Assembly: GCA_036501535.1 (NCBI GenBank)
Contig: DASYAE010000237.1
Coordinates: forward strand, 124,001 to 188,000
Direction: 5' to 3'
Length of the DNA stretch: 64,000 nt
Source of the DNA: DASYAE01 sp036501535
GTDB taxonomy: Bacteria > Actinomycetota > Actinomycetes > Streptomycetales > Catenulisporaceae
A program made the position numbers and the translations under genes. Positions 26,944 to 35,799 of the stretch are shown piece by piece (position 1 is the stretch's first letter; each line of letters begins with the position of its first letter). The notes below the pieces were generated by a model. The model had not been told where the DNA came from. It was given only the letters and a program-made list of their open reading frames with translations, and made no database searches.

Positions 26944-28206
26944 TCAGCGCGGCTCGGCCTTTCGGATAGTCGGGGCGGCCAGCGCGTAGCGGGCGATCGC
27001 GGGCTTCGGCAGGACCGCCTCGCGCCCGCCGCCGCCCTGCTCGACCACGTACACGGTCTCGACGAGGTCGAGGGCTTCGAGCCGGGCCAGCGCCTGCGCC
27101 ACCAGGTCCGCGGCCGCCGCCGGCTCGGTTGCGGTCTTGCGCCAATAGGTGCGGTGCTCGCCGGCGAGCCGCCGCACCAGGTCGACGAGGTCTGACACGG
27201 GCTGCGGGTGCCGCGCGCCGGCCAGGTGTGCGGCGAGCAGCAGCGTCACATGCCCGTCAGTACCCTGCTCCGGCATGCGGACATCGGTCAGCTCGTCGTC
27301 CGGATCGGCCATCGCCACGCCCTCGGCGCGCAGCTCGGCCACCAGCCCCGTCAGCTCGTTGATCCGCCGGGCGACGGCATGGCGCTGCGAGACCAGGTAG
27401 GCCCGTTCCTCTTCGGACAGCTGCGCGTAGTACACCACGGGATCGTCGAGCAGACGCCGGGTCAGCCGCTGCCGCAGGGCGCGCAGCCGCAGTTCGTCCG
27501 TGTCCGGCGCGGGCTCCGCGGTCAGCGCGGCCAGGCGCAGCTCGAAGTCGCGCTCCCGCACGGTCGAAGGACCCTGCGTGCCGGCCAGCAGTTCCGCGAG
27601 AACGCGCCGCTCCACGTCGTAGAGCACGTCGCTGTCCGCACGCACCACGGCACCGGCTTCCGCCGCGGAGCCGACCGCCGCCATGCCGCCCGCAGCGGAC
27701 AGGAACGACTCCTCGTCCCCGGCGACCCGCCGCAGCGCGCCCAGATCCAGCAGCAGCCGCACCGCCGCCACCAGATCGGAGCGCTCCTCCCGGCGCTCGA
27801 GCCGGAACTCGATCCCCGCCTGCGTCAACGCCGGGTCCGCAGCCCCGGTCAGCACTCCCTCGGCCAAGCGCCCGAGCGTGATCTGCGCGTCGGACCGCTC
27901 GAGGACCACCAGCGCCAGGCACAGCAGGACATAGCGCCGGCGGGTGAACGGCACGCGGCCGCGGGGCACGAGCGCGGGGCGGGTGCCGTCGGTCAGCCGG
28001 GCCGGCGTCTTGAAGAGCCGCGCGGCCTGCGTGTCCACCACCAGCCGCCATCCGGTCTCCTGGGTGAACCAGCCGGCCAGGTACGCGGCGTGCTTGCGCA
28101 CCAGCCGGAACTCCTCGGTCCCGGCGGTCAGCAGCGGACGGGCCAGCAGGGCCCTGGCAGCGCGCCGCCGCTCCGCCTCCGCATCGATCAGGGTGCTTAC
28201 TGCCAT
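26944..28206 (-). CDS. jetB: Wadjet subunit JetB (TIGR02678/DUF2398), 420 aa
   Basis: The MukE/kite-like accessory subunit. It starts MAVSTLIDAEAERRRAARALLARP and continues with EEFRLVRKHAAYLAGWFTQE, then RVPFTRRRYVLLCLALVVLE and LEALDLVETVYVVEQGGG near the end. These are the landmarks of the TIGR02678 family, with winged-helix segments that bridge the JetC heads. The ATG at 28206 overlaps jetA by 10 bp. The larger frame running to 28995 is a shadow of jetA. Confidence 0.9.
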   Translation of the reverse strand: MAVSTLIDAEAERRRAARALLARPLLTAGTEEFRLVRKHAAYLAGWFTQETGWRLVVDTQAARLFKTPARLTDGTRPALVPRGRVPFTRRRYVLLCLALVVLERSDAQITLGRLAEGVLTGAADPALTQAGIEFRLERREERSDLVAAVRLLLDLGALRRVAGDEESFLSAAGGMAAVGSAAEAGAVVRADSDVLYDVERRVLAELLAGTQGPSTVRERDFELRLAALTAEPAPDTDELRLRALRQRLTRRLLDDPVVYYAQLSEEERAYLVSQRHAVARRINELTGLVAELRAEGVAMADPDDELTDVRMPEQGTDGHVTLLLAAHLAGARHPQPVSDLVDLVRRLAGEHRTYWRKTATEPAAAADLVAQALARLEALDLVETVYVVEQGGGGREAVLPKPAIARYALAAPTIRKAEPR

Positions 28207-29843
28207 GGCCCGGCCCGGTGCGCGCCGGCCGCCGAGGCCAGGTCGAGGATCTCGACGATGTGCTCGGGGCCGGAGAGCACCCCGTCCTCGGTGGGAATCT
28301 CGATCATCCGGTCCGCGTCCACGAGTTTGAGCCTGACCTCCATCGTGCCGTCGCCGGTCGTCGCGCCGGACTCCGACTCGCCGGGCACCCGGGCCGCCAG
28401 CGCGTCGCCGAGCACGGCGAGGAACAGCCGGAACGCGGCCGGGTCCAGGGCGCGCGGCCCGGCCAGCTCCGAGAGCAGCACCGGGCCGTCGGTGACCAGC
28501 CGGGCCCGCGCGGCCGCGGTCTCGGCGGCCTCCCGCTCGGCCTGCTCGGCCAGGACGCGCCGGGCCGCGGACCGGTCGGCGACCCGGTTGGGCCGGCCGC
28601 GCCGCTCGTACGACCCGGTCTCGCGCAGCCGCGGGCTGATGCGCAGCGGCGGGGCCTCGGCCCACGGCGTGTTCGGCGCCGGCTCCGCCTCGTCCCACGC
28701 GGCCTCGGTCGCCGCGTCCACCGTCAGGTGCCGTGCCGGCGAGAGCGCGAACGCCGCCCGCCAGAGCCGGTGCGCGGCGGTGTCGTCCGGCGCCTCGGCG
28801 AAGAAGCGGGCCAGCGCGCGGAAGTCGGCCGAGCGGTCGGAGCGCCCGCCTCGCCGCTCGTTCAACGCGGCGACGGTGTTGACCAGCGCCGTGATCGCGC
28901 TCACTGCCGAGCCGCGCAGCAGCTTCGCCTGCGAGGGATGCCGGCTGCCGCGGCTGACGAACCAGTCGGACAGGCCGCGCCACCGGTTCTCCCACGCCGC
29001 CAGCGCGCCCGCGAGAGCCGAGGACCGATCGTCCCGGCCGGCGCCGCGCCCGGCCTCGGCTCCGGGCGCGTCGGGAACCGCGTCCTCGGCCTCCCGGGCC
29101 GCCGCCGCCCGCAGCAGCCCGCCGACACCGGCCCGGTCCAACCGCCCGATCAGGTCGGCGATCTGCGCGCCACGGTTCGCCAGGTCCGCGATGAAGCGTT
29201 CGATGTACTCGATCAGCCGGTCCTTGTAGGCGATGAAGGCCTCTTCGTCGCCGTTCTGGAAGTCGATCGCGCGCCGCAGCGAAGCCATGAACGCCTGCGC
29301 GTTGTCCGCCAGGCTCGCGAACCGGTCGGCCAGGGCGAGCAGCAGCAGGTGCGCCCGCGCCGGATCAGGGTCCTGCAGCGCGGTCAGGGCGAGCAGGGAG
29401 CCGAGCTGCTCGGCGATGTCCGCCAGGGCGACCGACTGGAGCTGCCCGCGGCGGCCGAGCGCCTGCTCGTACACGGCCATGGCCTGGATGGCCGCCTGTC
29501 CGTGCCGGGTGAGCTGGTAGAGGTAGCGGGCCCGGTGGAAGTCCTCGACCGTGGTCACCCGGCCGGTGTCCGCGTCGGCGCGCAGGTTGCCCCATTCGAC
29601 CAGCTTCTCCAACGCCGCCGCCACCGCGTCGAGCGCGGCCGGCTCCGGATCGGCGCCGCTCGCCTCCGCAGCGCCCGAAGCCGCGCGGGCGAGCTCCGCG
29701 GCCACGTCCTCCGGCCGCAGGTGGACCGTGAACCGCTCCCTGGCCTGCCCGAAAACACCGAGCACCGCGCCGTAGAGCGCAGCGTTCGGCGCGCTGAGAT
29801 ACGCGAACGGCTGCGGCTGCGGGCTCGGGTTCACGCAGCCCAT
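28197..29843 (-). CDS. jetA: Wadjet kleisin subunit JetA (TIGR02677/DUF2397), 548 aa
   Basis: The first gene of the operon and the kleisin (MukF-like) subunit. The N-terminus reads PFAYLSAPNAALYGAVLGVFGQARERF, followed by RTVTTVEDFHRARYLYQLTR-like sequence and a mainly helical body with ARYLYQLTRHGQAAIQAMAVYEQ and RFSASLADNAQAF-like repeats, all typical of TIGR02677. The C-terminal part (MEVRLKLVDADRMIEIPTEDG) is a conserved strand-rich module. An ATG at 29843 and a GTG at 29831 are both possible. Only 52 bp, containing a hairpin, separate it from the halogenase gene of the NRPS cluster, so its promoter must lie in or upstream of that gap. Confidence 0.9.
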   Translation of the reverse strand: MGCVNPSPQPQPFAYLSAPNAALYGAVLGVFGQARERFTVHLRPEDVAAELARAASGAAEASGADPEPAALDAVAAALEKLVEWGNLRADADTGRVTTVEDFHRARYLYQLTRHGQAAIQAMAVYEQALGRRGQLQSVALADIAEQLGSLLALTALQDPDPARAHLLLLALADRFASLADNAQAFMASLRRAIDFQNGDEEAFIAYKDRLIEYIERFIADLANRGAQIADLIGRLDRAGVGGLLRAAAAREAEDAVPDAPGAEAGRGAGRDDRSSALAGALAAWENRWRGLSDWFVSRGSRHPSQAKLLRGSAVSAITALVNTVAALNERRGGRSDRSADFRALARFFAEAPDDTAAHRLWRAAFALSPARHLTVDAATEAAWDEAEPAPNTPWAEAPPLRISPRLRETGSYERRGRPNRVADRSAARRVLAEQAEREAAETAAARARLVTDGPVLLSELAGPRALDPAAFRLFLAVLGDALAARVPGESESGATTGDGTMEVRLKLVDADRMIEIPTEDGVLSGPEHIVEILDLASAAGAHRAGPWQ

Positions 29844-29872
29844 TGTGCCGGAGCCGTCACCGCCCCGAGCAC

Positions 29873-29893
29873 GCTTCCCCCGATGGGGGAAGC
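29873..29893 (-). terminator. Hairpin between NRPS minus arm and Wadjet operon
   Basis: A 9-bp perfect stem (GCTTCCCCC/GGGGGAAGC) with a 3-base loop starts three bases after the halogenase stop. It marks the boundary between the biosynthetic arm and jetA. No U-tract follows, so read-through into the Wadjet operon is possible. Confidence 0.6.
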
Positions 29894-29895
29894 CC

Positions 29896-31626
29896 TCACC
29901 GGAACAGGCTGCGCATTTCTTTCTCCAGCGCGGCCAGTTCCGCGGGGCGCGGGGTGCTGCCCGGCGCGAAGAGGCCGTCGCGCTCCCAGCGCTCGGGATC
30001 GAGGCTGATCGCCGACGTGTTCAGCCATCCGTGTGCCCTGATCCGCTCGGCGTGCTCGGGCAGCGCGTCCTCCAGCGCCAGGTAGAAGACGACGTGGGCG
30101 AGCTCCTCGATGCGGTCCAGGCCGTCGCGGATCCTGGCCAGCAGGGTGCCGAACGGCGGCGGCGCGCCGTCCGGGAGGTTCTGCACGAACAGCCGGGCGA
30201 GGGTCGGCAGATCCTCCAGATAGTCGATGAATTCGAACCGGAATACGCCGCGGTACCGGCGCGCCCACTCGGAGAACAGGCCCGTGATGCTCGCCTGGGT
30301 CGCGACGGCGTGCGCGCCCAGTCCGCTCAGCGACGCGCTCGCCGGTGCGCTGAGGTAGGTGCCGGCGTAGTACTGCGGGTCGGAGAACGACCAGCCGATG
30401 TAGAAGTCCCAGATGGTCTTCAGCGCCATGATCACGGCGTTGTCGTAGAAGGGGTACGCCCCCTGGATGTTGTTCGTCAGGGTCTCGGTCAGCGAGAGCA
30501 GCCACCGGTTGGCGTGGTGGACGAACTCGCCGTCGAGGCGGTCCGCGGCGTCGTCCGTGATCAGCTTCACCGTGAAGCCGTTGGCGTACGCGATGATGTT
30601 CGAGCCCACCGAGTAGAAGGGGTCCACGAAGACCGCGGCGTCGCCGACGCACGCCCAGCGGCCGGCCGAGAACGCCTGCCGGGTCGAGTGGCTGTAGTCC
30701 TTGAGCACGTGGAAGTCGAGCACGGGCAGCGAGCGCAGCGGCTTCTCCAGTTCGGGCACGCGCTCGGCGACGAAGTCGAGGGCCTTCTCGATCCGGTTGA
30801 CCCGCTCGGCCGGGTGCAGCTGCGCGGTGGTGACGATGCCGACGCTCGTGCTGTCGGGCGCCAGCGGGATGAACCAGATCCAGCCGCCCTCGAACATGAT
30901 GTGGTTCGTGGAGTTCCAGCGGGACTGCTCTACCCGACCGTGCCAGGCGGCGCTGCCCGGGTCGACCGCCGCGTCGACGTCGAGGCGGCCGCCGAGCCGG
31001 AACCAGACGGCGTTGTGCCGGCGCGAGGACTTCGCGGCCAGCCCCAGCTTGCGCTGGAGCAGGCGGCGGCGCCCGGTGGCGTCGACCACCCAGCGGCAGG
31101 TGACGGCCCGCTCGCCGCCTTCGCCGTCGCCGCCCCGGTAGTGCACTGTGTGCGGCTCTTCGCCCTCGCCAAGGTCGATGTCGGTCACGCTGACGCCCTC
31201 GACGAGCTCGGCGCCGGCGTCCGCGACGACCCCCCGCAGGTGCTGCTCCAGCGAGCCGCGGTCGATCTGGTACGACTTCGCGGGCAGGTATCGAGCCACC
31301 CCGAACTCCGGTTTGCCCGACAGGCCGTCGTCGTCGCCGTAGAAGAACCTGAGGCCGAGCTTCTCCAGGTGGTCGCGCTCCAGATGCTCGCGCAGGCCTA
31401 TGACATCCGACAGGTAATAGGCGCCCACCTCGACGGTGGATTCCCCGACCTTGAACGCCCAGTCCGGCAGCGGGGAGCGATCGCGCTCGCAGACCAGGAC
31501 GGTCAGCGCGGGGTCGGTGTTCCGCAGCTGCTTCGCCAGGCACAGGCCGGCCAGCCCGCCGCCCGCGACGACGACGTCGTAGTCGACGCCCTGGAACGTG
31601 GGGCGCGGCGCCCCGGGTGCGCTCAT
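29896..31626 (-). CDS. FAD-dependent halogenase-like oxidoreductase, 576 aa
   Basis: An N-terminal Rossmann dinucleotide fold (DYDVVVAGGGLAGLCLAKQL, GxGxxG variant) is followed by Lys59 in FKVGESTVEVGA, the position of the catalytic-region Lys in CndH/BhaA-type halogenases. GWIWFIPLAPDSTSVGIV carries the halogenase fingerprint WxWxIP, and CVGDAAVFVDPFYSVGSN is the second FAD motif. These enzymes make HOCl from FADH2, chloride and O2 and halogenate carrier-protein-bound or free aromatic substrates. It overlaps the A-PCP gene upstream by 4 bp (ATGA), so the amino acid loaded there is the likely substrate. A flavin hydroxylase is the alternative. Confidence 0.75.
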   Translation of the reverse strand: MSAPGAPRPTFQGVDYDVVVAGGGLAGLCLAKQLRNTDPALTVLVCERDRSPLPDWAFKVGESTVEVGAYYLSDVIGLREHLERDHLEKLGLRFFYGDDDGLSGKPEFGVARYLPAKSYQIDRGSLEQHLRGVVADAGAELVEGVSVTDIDLGEGEEPHTVHYRGGDGEGGERAVTCRWVVDATGRRRLLQRKLGLAAKSSRRHNAVWFRLGGRLDVDAAVDPGSAAWHGRVEQSRWNSTNHIMFEGGWIWFIPLAPDSTSVGIVTTAQLHPAERVNRIEKALDFVAERVPELEKPLRSLPVLDFHVLKDYSHSTRQAFSAGRWACVGDAAVFVDPFYSVGSNIIAYANGFTVKLITDDAADRLDGEFVHHANRWLLSLTETLTNNIQGAYPFYDNAVIMALKTIWDFYIGWSFSDPQYYAGTYLSAPASASLSGLGAHAVATQASITGLFSEWARRYRGVFRFEFIDYLEDLPTLARLFVQNLPDGAPPPFGTLLARIRDGLDRIEELAHVVFYLALEDALPEHAERIRAHGWLNTSAISLDPERWERDGLFAPGSTPRPAELAALEKEMRSLFR

Positions 31627-33413
31627 GAGGACTCCATGACCAGGCTCGACCGGTTCTCGATCAGCCGGGCGAGGCTACGGACCGTGCGCTCTGAATACAG
31701 CTCCCTGATGTCCACGCGGACCCCCAGCTCCTCGTCGACGACCGCGGCGAGGTCCATCACCGCGAGCGAGTCGCCGCCGAGGTGGAAGAAGTCGTCGTCG
31801 AGGCCGACGCCGGCGTTCGGGAACATCCGCCGCCAGATGACCAGCAGGTCGGCTTCGGCGGGGGAGGCCGCGGCCGCGTCGGGGGCGCCGCCGGCGGCGA
31901 TCGCCAGGTGGATCCTCAGCAGCGCCTCTTCGTCGACCTTGCCGTTCGCGGTCACCGGGATGGCGTCGACCGGGACGACCGCCGCCGGGCACATGTACCC
32001 CGGCAGCCGGTCGCCGGCCGAGGCGCGCAGCTGCGCGGCGTGTGCGGCCGTGGGGCCGACCACGAAGGCGATCAGCCGGGGTGCCGGCGGGGCGTCGTAG
32101 TAGAGGACGTACACGTCGTCGACCGACCGGTCCCGGGCCAGGCACTCGGCCACCTGGCCCAGCTCGACCCGCCTGCCGCGGATCTTCACCTGCCGGTCCC
32201 GGCGCCCGACGAACTCCAGGTCGCCGCCGTCGTGCAGCCGGACGATGTCGCCGGAACGGTAGAACCGGGTTCGGCCGCCCGGAGACCGGCGCGCGGGGAA
32301 CCGCTCGGCGGTCAGCTCCGGATTGCCGAGGTAGCCGCGGGCCAGGCCGGCGCCGGCCAGGCAGAGCTCGCCGACGCCGCCGGGCGCGACCGGTTCCCCG
32401 TCCTCGCCGACCACGAACGCCTCGGTGTTGTCGATGGGGCGCCCGATCAGCACGGACTCGTCCGACGCGGCGAGCGGGTGGACCGTCGAGCACACGGCGT
32501 TCTCCGCCGGGCCGTACTCGTTGTACAGCCGCACGTGGGGCAGCCGGCGGTAGTGCTCCCGCACCAGGCCGACCGTGAACCACTCGCCCGCGATCGTGAC
32601 GGCGCGCAGGGCCGCGGCGGCGGCCGCGTCGAGGCCCGGCAGCAGGCGCTTGTAGAGCGCCGGGGTGATCAGGAAGTGGGCGACGTCGTGACGGCTGATC
32701 AGCTCGGCGAGCAGGCGCCGGTCGGTCACGCCGTCGCGCGGCGGCAGCAGCAGCCGCCCGCCGGCCGTCAGGGTGCAGAACACGTCCTCGACCGAGCTGT
32801 CGAACGACGGCCGGGCGATCGCCAGCGTCACGTCGTCCGGGCCGAAGCCGTAGTAGCGGTTGCGCCAGGCGACCGTGTTGACGATCGCGCGGTGCTCGAC
32901 CGCGACCCCCTTGGGCGCGCCGGTCGTCCCGGAGGTGTAGATCACGTACGCCAGGTCCGCGGCCGTGGCGAGCGGCTCCGGATCGGTGTCAGGGGTCTCC
33001 AACGCGTCGCCCATGACGTCCGTCACGAACAGCTCGCCGCCGAAGTACGTCAGGCCTCTGGCCGAGGCCGAGTCGAGCAGGACCGCGCGCGGCGCCGCGT
33101 CGTTGAGGATCCGCTGCGTGAGCGCCGGCGGATTGTCCGAGTCCAGGGCGATGTAGGCTCCGCCGGCCTTCAGGACCGCCAGCATCGCGACGACGGTGGT
33201 CGGCGGGTGCCGCACCAGGACCGCCACCCGGTCGTCGACGCCGACCCCGCTGGCCTCCCGCAGATGGTGCGCGAGTCTGTTGGCACGCCGATTCAGCTCG
33301 CCATAGCTGACGGATTGCCCTTGAAACTCCAGGGCGATGCGCTGCGGACTGTCCCTGGCGCACCGTTCAAAAAGTGCGTGCAGGGTCCATGGCTGGCAAC
33401 GCTCCCTTGACAT
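31623..33413 (-). CDS. Free-standing NRPS A-PCP didomain
   Basis: An adenylation domain with complete core motifs (YVIYTSGTTGAPKGVAVEH, YNEYGPAENAV, YRSGDIVRL, KIRGRRVELGQV, and catalytic Lys in TANGKVD), followed by a carrier domain with Ser549 in FHLGGDSLAV. No condensation domain is attached. Reading the ten specificity positions by alignment to PheA gives about D-S-E-L-T-A-E-V-C-K. It resembles the codes of the A domains in NRPS1 and NRPS2 but is not one I can assign. It probably loads an amino acid for modification in trans (halogenase gene coupled downstream). The ATG at 33413 has GGGGGA six bases upstream; the frame opens at 33467. Confidence 0.88.
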   Translation of the reverse strand: MSRERCQPWTLHALFERCARDSPQRIALEFQGQSVSYGELNRRANRLAHHLREASGVGVDDRVAVLVRHPPTTVVAMLAVLKAGGAYIALDSDNPPALTQRILNDAAPRAVLLDSASARGLTYFGGELFVTDVMGDALETPDTDPEPLATAADLAYVIYTSGTTGAPKGVAVEHRAIVNTVAWRNRYYGFGPDDVTLAIARPSFDSSVEDVFCTLTAGGRLLLPPRDGVTDRRLLAELISRHDVAHFLITPALYKRLLPGLDAAAAAALRAVTIAGEWFTVGLVREHYRRLPHVRLYNEYGPAENAVCSTVHPLAASDESVLIGRPIDNTEAFVVGEDGEPVAPGGVGELCLAGAGLARGYLGNPELTAERFPARRSPGGRTRFYRSGDIVRLHDGGDLEFVGRRDRQVKIRGRRVELGQVAECLARDRSVDDVYVLYYDAPPAPRLIAFVVGPTAAHAAQLRASAGDRLPGYMCPAAVVPVDAIPVTANGKVDEEALLRIHLAIAAGGAPDAAAASPAEADLLVIWRRMFPNAGVGLDDDFFHLGGDSLAVMDLAAVVDEELGVRVDIRELYSERTVRSLARLIENRSSLVMESS

Positions 33414-33488
33414 GAATTCCCCCATGGCGGCGTTTATGGGAAAGGCGGCTTTATCCGGAGGCGGCATTTATATTGCGTGTATGCGCAC

Positions 33489-33517
33489 AAGGTAGCCGAG
33501 CGCCCAGATACTGCCAA
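33489..33517 (-). promoter_or_regulatory. Candidate promoter for the A-PCP/halogenase genes
   Basis: On the minus strand, -35 TTGGCA (33512-33517), a 17-bp spacer and -10 TACCTT (33489-33494). It lies 76-104 bp upstream of the chosen start at 33413 and follows the 3' end of the ACT-protein gene. The spacing and boxes are good for a housekeeping-type promoter. Confidence 0.5.
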
Positions 33518-33606
33518 GGATGCGTCCACGGCGATGAGCGCCGTTCTCAAGGGAAACTCGAGGGAAATGGAGCGTGCGGCGGGTGGGCCGCGCGACCCGG
33601 TATCGC

Positions 33607-34029
33607 TCACATTTCAGCGGCGGGTGATATGGGAATCTCGACGTCGTGCCCGGCGGCGCGCAGGATGTCCGCGGCGGCCGCGCGGCGGTCGGCGGGCACC
33701 AAGACGACGTCGGCGCGGAACGTGGAGGCGACGAAGACGGGCACGCCGTGCTCGGCCAGGGGCTTGACGAGCGCGGCCAGCATGCCGGGCACGTCCAGGC
33801 CATGGGCGCTGGCCCCGCCGTAGAACGCCGACCAGACCTCTGCGTCGCCGGCCCGCGCCGGCCACACGACCGTCAGGCCCTCCGGCGCGCGCACCGCCGC
33901 GAGCCACGCACCGCCCGCGAGCGCGGCCTCGGCATCGGCGCCCTGCGCGACAGCGAATGAGCCCGGAAGCTGGCTCAGGCGCTGACGCGGCGGCGGCACG
34001 TGGCTGACGACCTCGCCGACCTCGCTCAT
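33607..34029 (-). CDS. ACT/CASTOR-type domain protein, 140 aa
   Basis: A small soluble protein with the ACT_7/CASTOR-like pattern: RLSQLPGSFAVAQGA at the start, then LTVVWPARAG and GLDVPGMLAALVKPLAEHGV, and PVFVASTFRADVVLVPADR near the end. These domains bind free amino acids and act as sensors. It sits between two A-PCP genes in the minus arm, 30 bp downstream of the first. It could sense a precursor amino acid or control an A-PCP enzyme. Its occurrence in this position is unusual; no direct evidence of the ligand is visible. Confidence 0.75.
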   Translation of the reverse strand: MSEVGEVVSHVPPPRQRLSQLPGSFAVAQGADAEAALAGGAWLAAVRAPEGLTVVWPARAGDAEVWSAFYGGASAHGLDVPGMLAALVKPLAEHGVPVFVASTFRADVVLVPADRRAAAADILRAAGHDVEIPISPAAEM

Positions 34030-34059
34030 TCGGTGGCCTTCCTCGGCTCGGTTCTCGGC

Positions 34060-35799
34060 TCAGTAGTCGCCGGCCTCGAGTGCACCGGCCAGCGCGGAGA
34101 CCGTGGAGTGCTTGGTGAGCACGGAAACCGTCATCGCGGGGAACCGCGCACGGAGCCGTTCTAGCACGAGCAGCGCGGTGAACGAGTCTCCGCCCAGCGT
34201 CGTGAACCGCTCGTCGCGCCCCACGGCGGCTCGGCTGAGCACGGCGCACCAGGCCCGGGCGACCAGGTTCTCGATCTCGCCGCGCGGTCCTTCGACCCCT
34301 GAGACACCGGACCCGTCGGCGGCCTCGGCGCGGGCGAGCGCGCGCAGCGCGGCCAGGTCCGTCTTGCCGTTCGGGGTGATCGGCATCGCGGGGACGGCGT
34401 GTATGCGGCTCGGCATCCACCCGCCGGGCAGCGCGTCGGCCAGCGCCGCGGCGACCTGGCGCGGCTCGGCGTCCGTGGCCGCGTACGCCACCAGTTCCAG
34501 CGGCCGCTGCGGCGACGGGCGCTCGCCGACCACCACGGCCTGCCGCACGAACGGGAGGGCGAGCAGCACCGCCTCGATCTCCGCCGGCTCGACCCGCTGG
34601 CCGCGGATCTTGAGCTGCCGGTCGGTCCGCCCGAGGAACTCGAAGTCGCCTTCGGCGTTCCGCACGACCAGATCGCCGGTCCGGTAGGACCGCCCGCGCA
34701 CGGTCTGCACGAACGCCCGCTCGGTCGCTGCCGGGTCCCCGACATATCCGTCGGAAAGGCAGGCCCCGCTCAGGTAGAGCTCGCCGGGCGATGTCTCCGG
34801 CACCGCTCGGCCGACGTCGTCGAGAATGTCGGCCACGACGCCGGAAAGCGGGGTCCCCAGCGGCACGCGCTCGCCGGTCGGGGCCTGCCGGATCCGGTGC
34901 ATCAGAACGCCGACGGTGGCCTCGGAGGGGCCGTAGTGGTTGTAGACGGTCAGCTCCGGCCGCGCGTCCAGCACCGCCGCGACCAGCCCGGGAGGCAGCG
35001 ACTCGCCGCCGAAGACGAGAAGCTCTCCGGGGAGCAGGTCGGCGAGCTCGTGCCCGTTCGCCAGCGCGGCGAGGTGCGTGGGGGTGAACTTCAGGCAGTC
35101 GACCGGGTGGCGGCGCAGCTCGGCCGCGAGGGCGGCCGGGTCCAGGACGGTCGCCCGGTCGTAGATGTCGAGCCGGCCGCCTGAGAGCAGGGCTCCATAT
35201 ATCATTGTGTTGCCAAGATCTGAGGCGAACGTGGTGGTGGTGCCGAAGCTGCCGGGCGCCAGCGGCGCGATCCGGCCGCGGAACGCCGCCACGTAGTTGA
35301 GCAGCGCCCGGTGCGGCACGCTCACCGCCTTCGGCCGGCCGGTCGAGCCGGAGGTGAGGACGAGGTATGCCCGGTCCGTCTCGTCGGGGCCGGCAACGGG
35401 GCGGTACGGCGCCGGGGGCAGGGTCTCGTCGAGCACGAGGTGGAGCGGCCCGCCCGCCGCCGGCCGGGCCCGCCCGGGCCCGTCGACCAGCACGGCACCG
35501 GCTCCCGTGGTCTCCAGCAGCGTCGCCACGCGTGCGGACGGCTCGCCCGGATCGATGTGCGCGTAGGCCGCGCCGGCCGCCCACGCGCCCAGCGCGACGG
35601 CCGGGCACCACACGGACCGCTCCAGGAGCGTGGCGACCACGTCCCCGCGGCCGATGCCACGGCTCTGGAGCAGCGCGGCGACGCCGCCCGCCATGCCGGC
35701 CAGTTCCGCGTACCGCACGGTTCGCTCGCCGTGCCGCACCGCGGCGCGGTCCGACGACCTGTCGGTTACGGCGCTGAAAGCGTGCGCCGCGGTCGTCAT
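34060..35799 (-). CDS. Free-standing NRPS A-PCP didomain, atypical pocket, 579 aa
   Basis: The adenylation motifs are YLVLTSGSTGRPKAVSV, YNHYGPSEAT, YRTGDLV, KIRGQRVEPAEI, and Lys in TPNGKTD. The carrier domain has Ser539 in TLGGDSFTAL. In core A4 the usual FDxSV is replaced by FASDLGNT, so the Asp (235 in PheA numbering) that holds the substrate alpha-amino group is absent. The remaining pocket positions read about K-V-G-H-V-G, close to the aspartate code. This suggests a dicarboxylate or a beta/gamma-linked acid instead of a normal alpha-amino acid. Its ATG overlaps the DUF885 gene by 4 bp. Confidence 0.85.
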   Translation of the reverse strand: MTTAAHAFSAVTDRSSDRAAVRHGERTVRYAELAGMAGGVAALLQSRGIGRGDVVATLLERSVWCPAVALGAWAAGAAYAHIDPGEPSARVATLLETTGAGAVLVDGPGRARPAAGGPLHLVLDETLPPAPYRPVAGPDETDRAYLVLTSGSTGRPKAVSVPHRALLNYVAAFRGRIAPLAPGSFGTTTTFASDLGNTMIYGALLSGGRLDIYDRATVLDPAALAAELRRHPVDCLKFTPTHLAALANGHELADLLPGELLVFGGESLPPGLVAAVLDARPELTVYNHYGPSEATVGVLMHRIRQAPTGERVPLGTPLSGVVADILDDVGRAVPETSPGELYLSGACLSDGYVGDPAATERAFVQTVRGRSYRTGDLVVRNAEGDFEFLGRTDRQLKIRGQRVEPAEIEAVLLALPFVRQAVVVGERPSPQRPLELVAYAATDAEPRQVAAALADALPGGWMPSRIHAVPAMPITPNGKTDLAALRALARAEAADGSGVSGVEGPRGEIENLVARAWCAVLSRAAVGRDERFTTLGGDSFTALLVLERLRARFPAMTVSVLTKHSTVSALAGALEAGDY

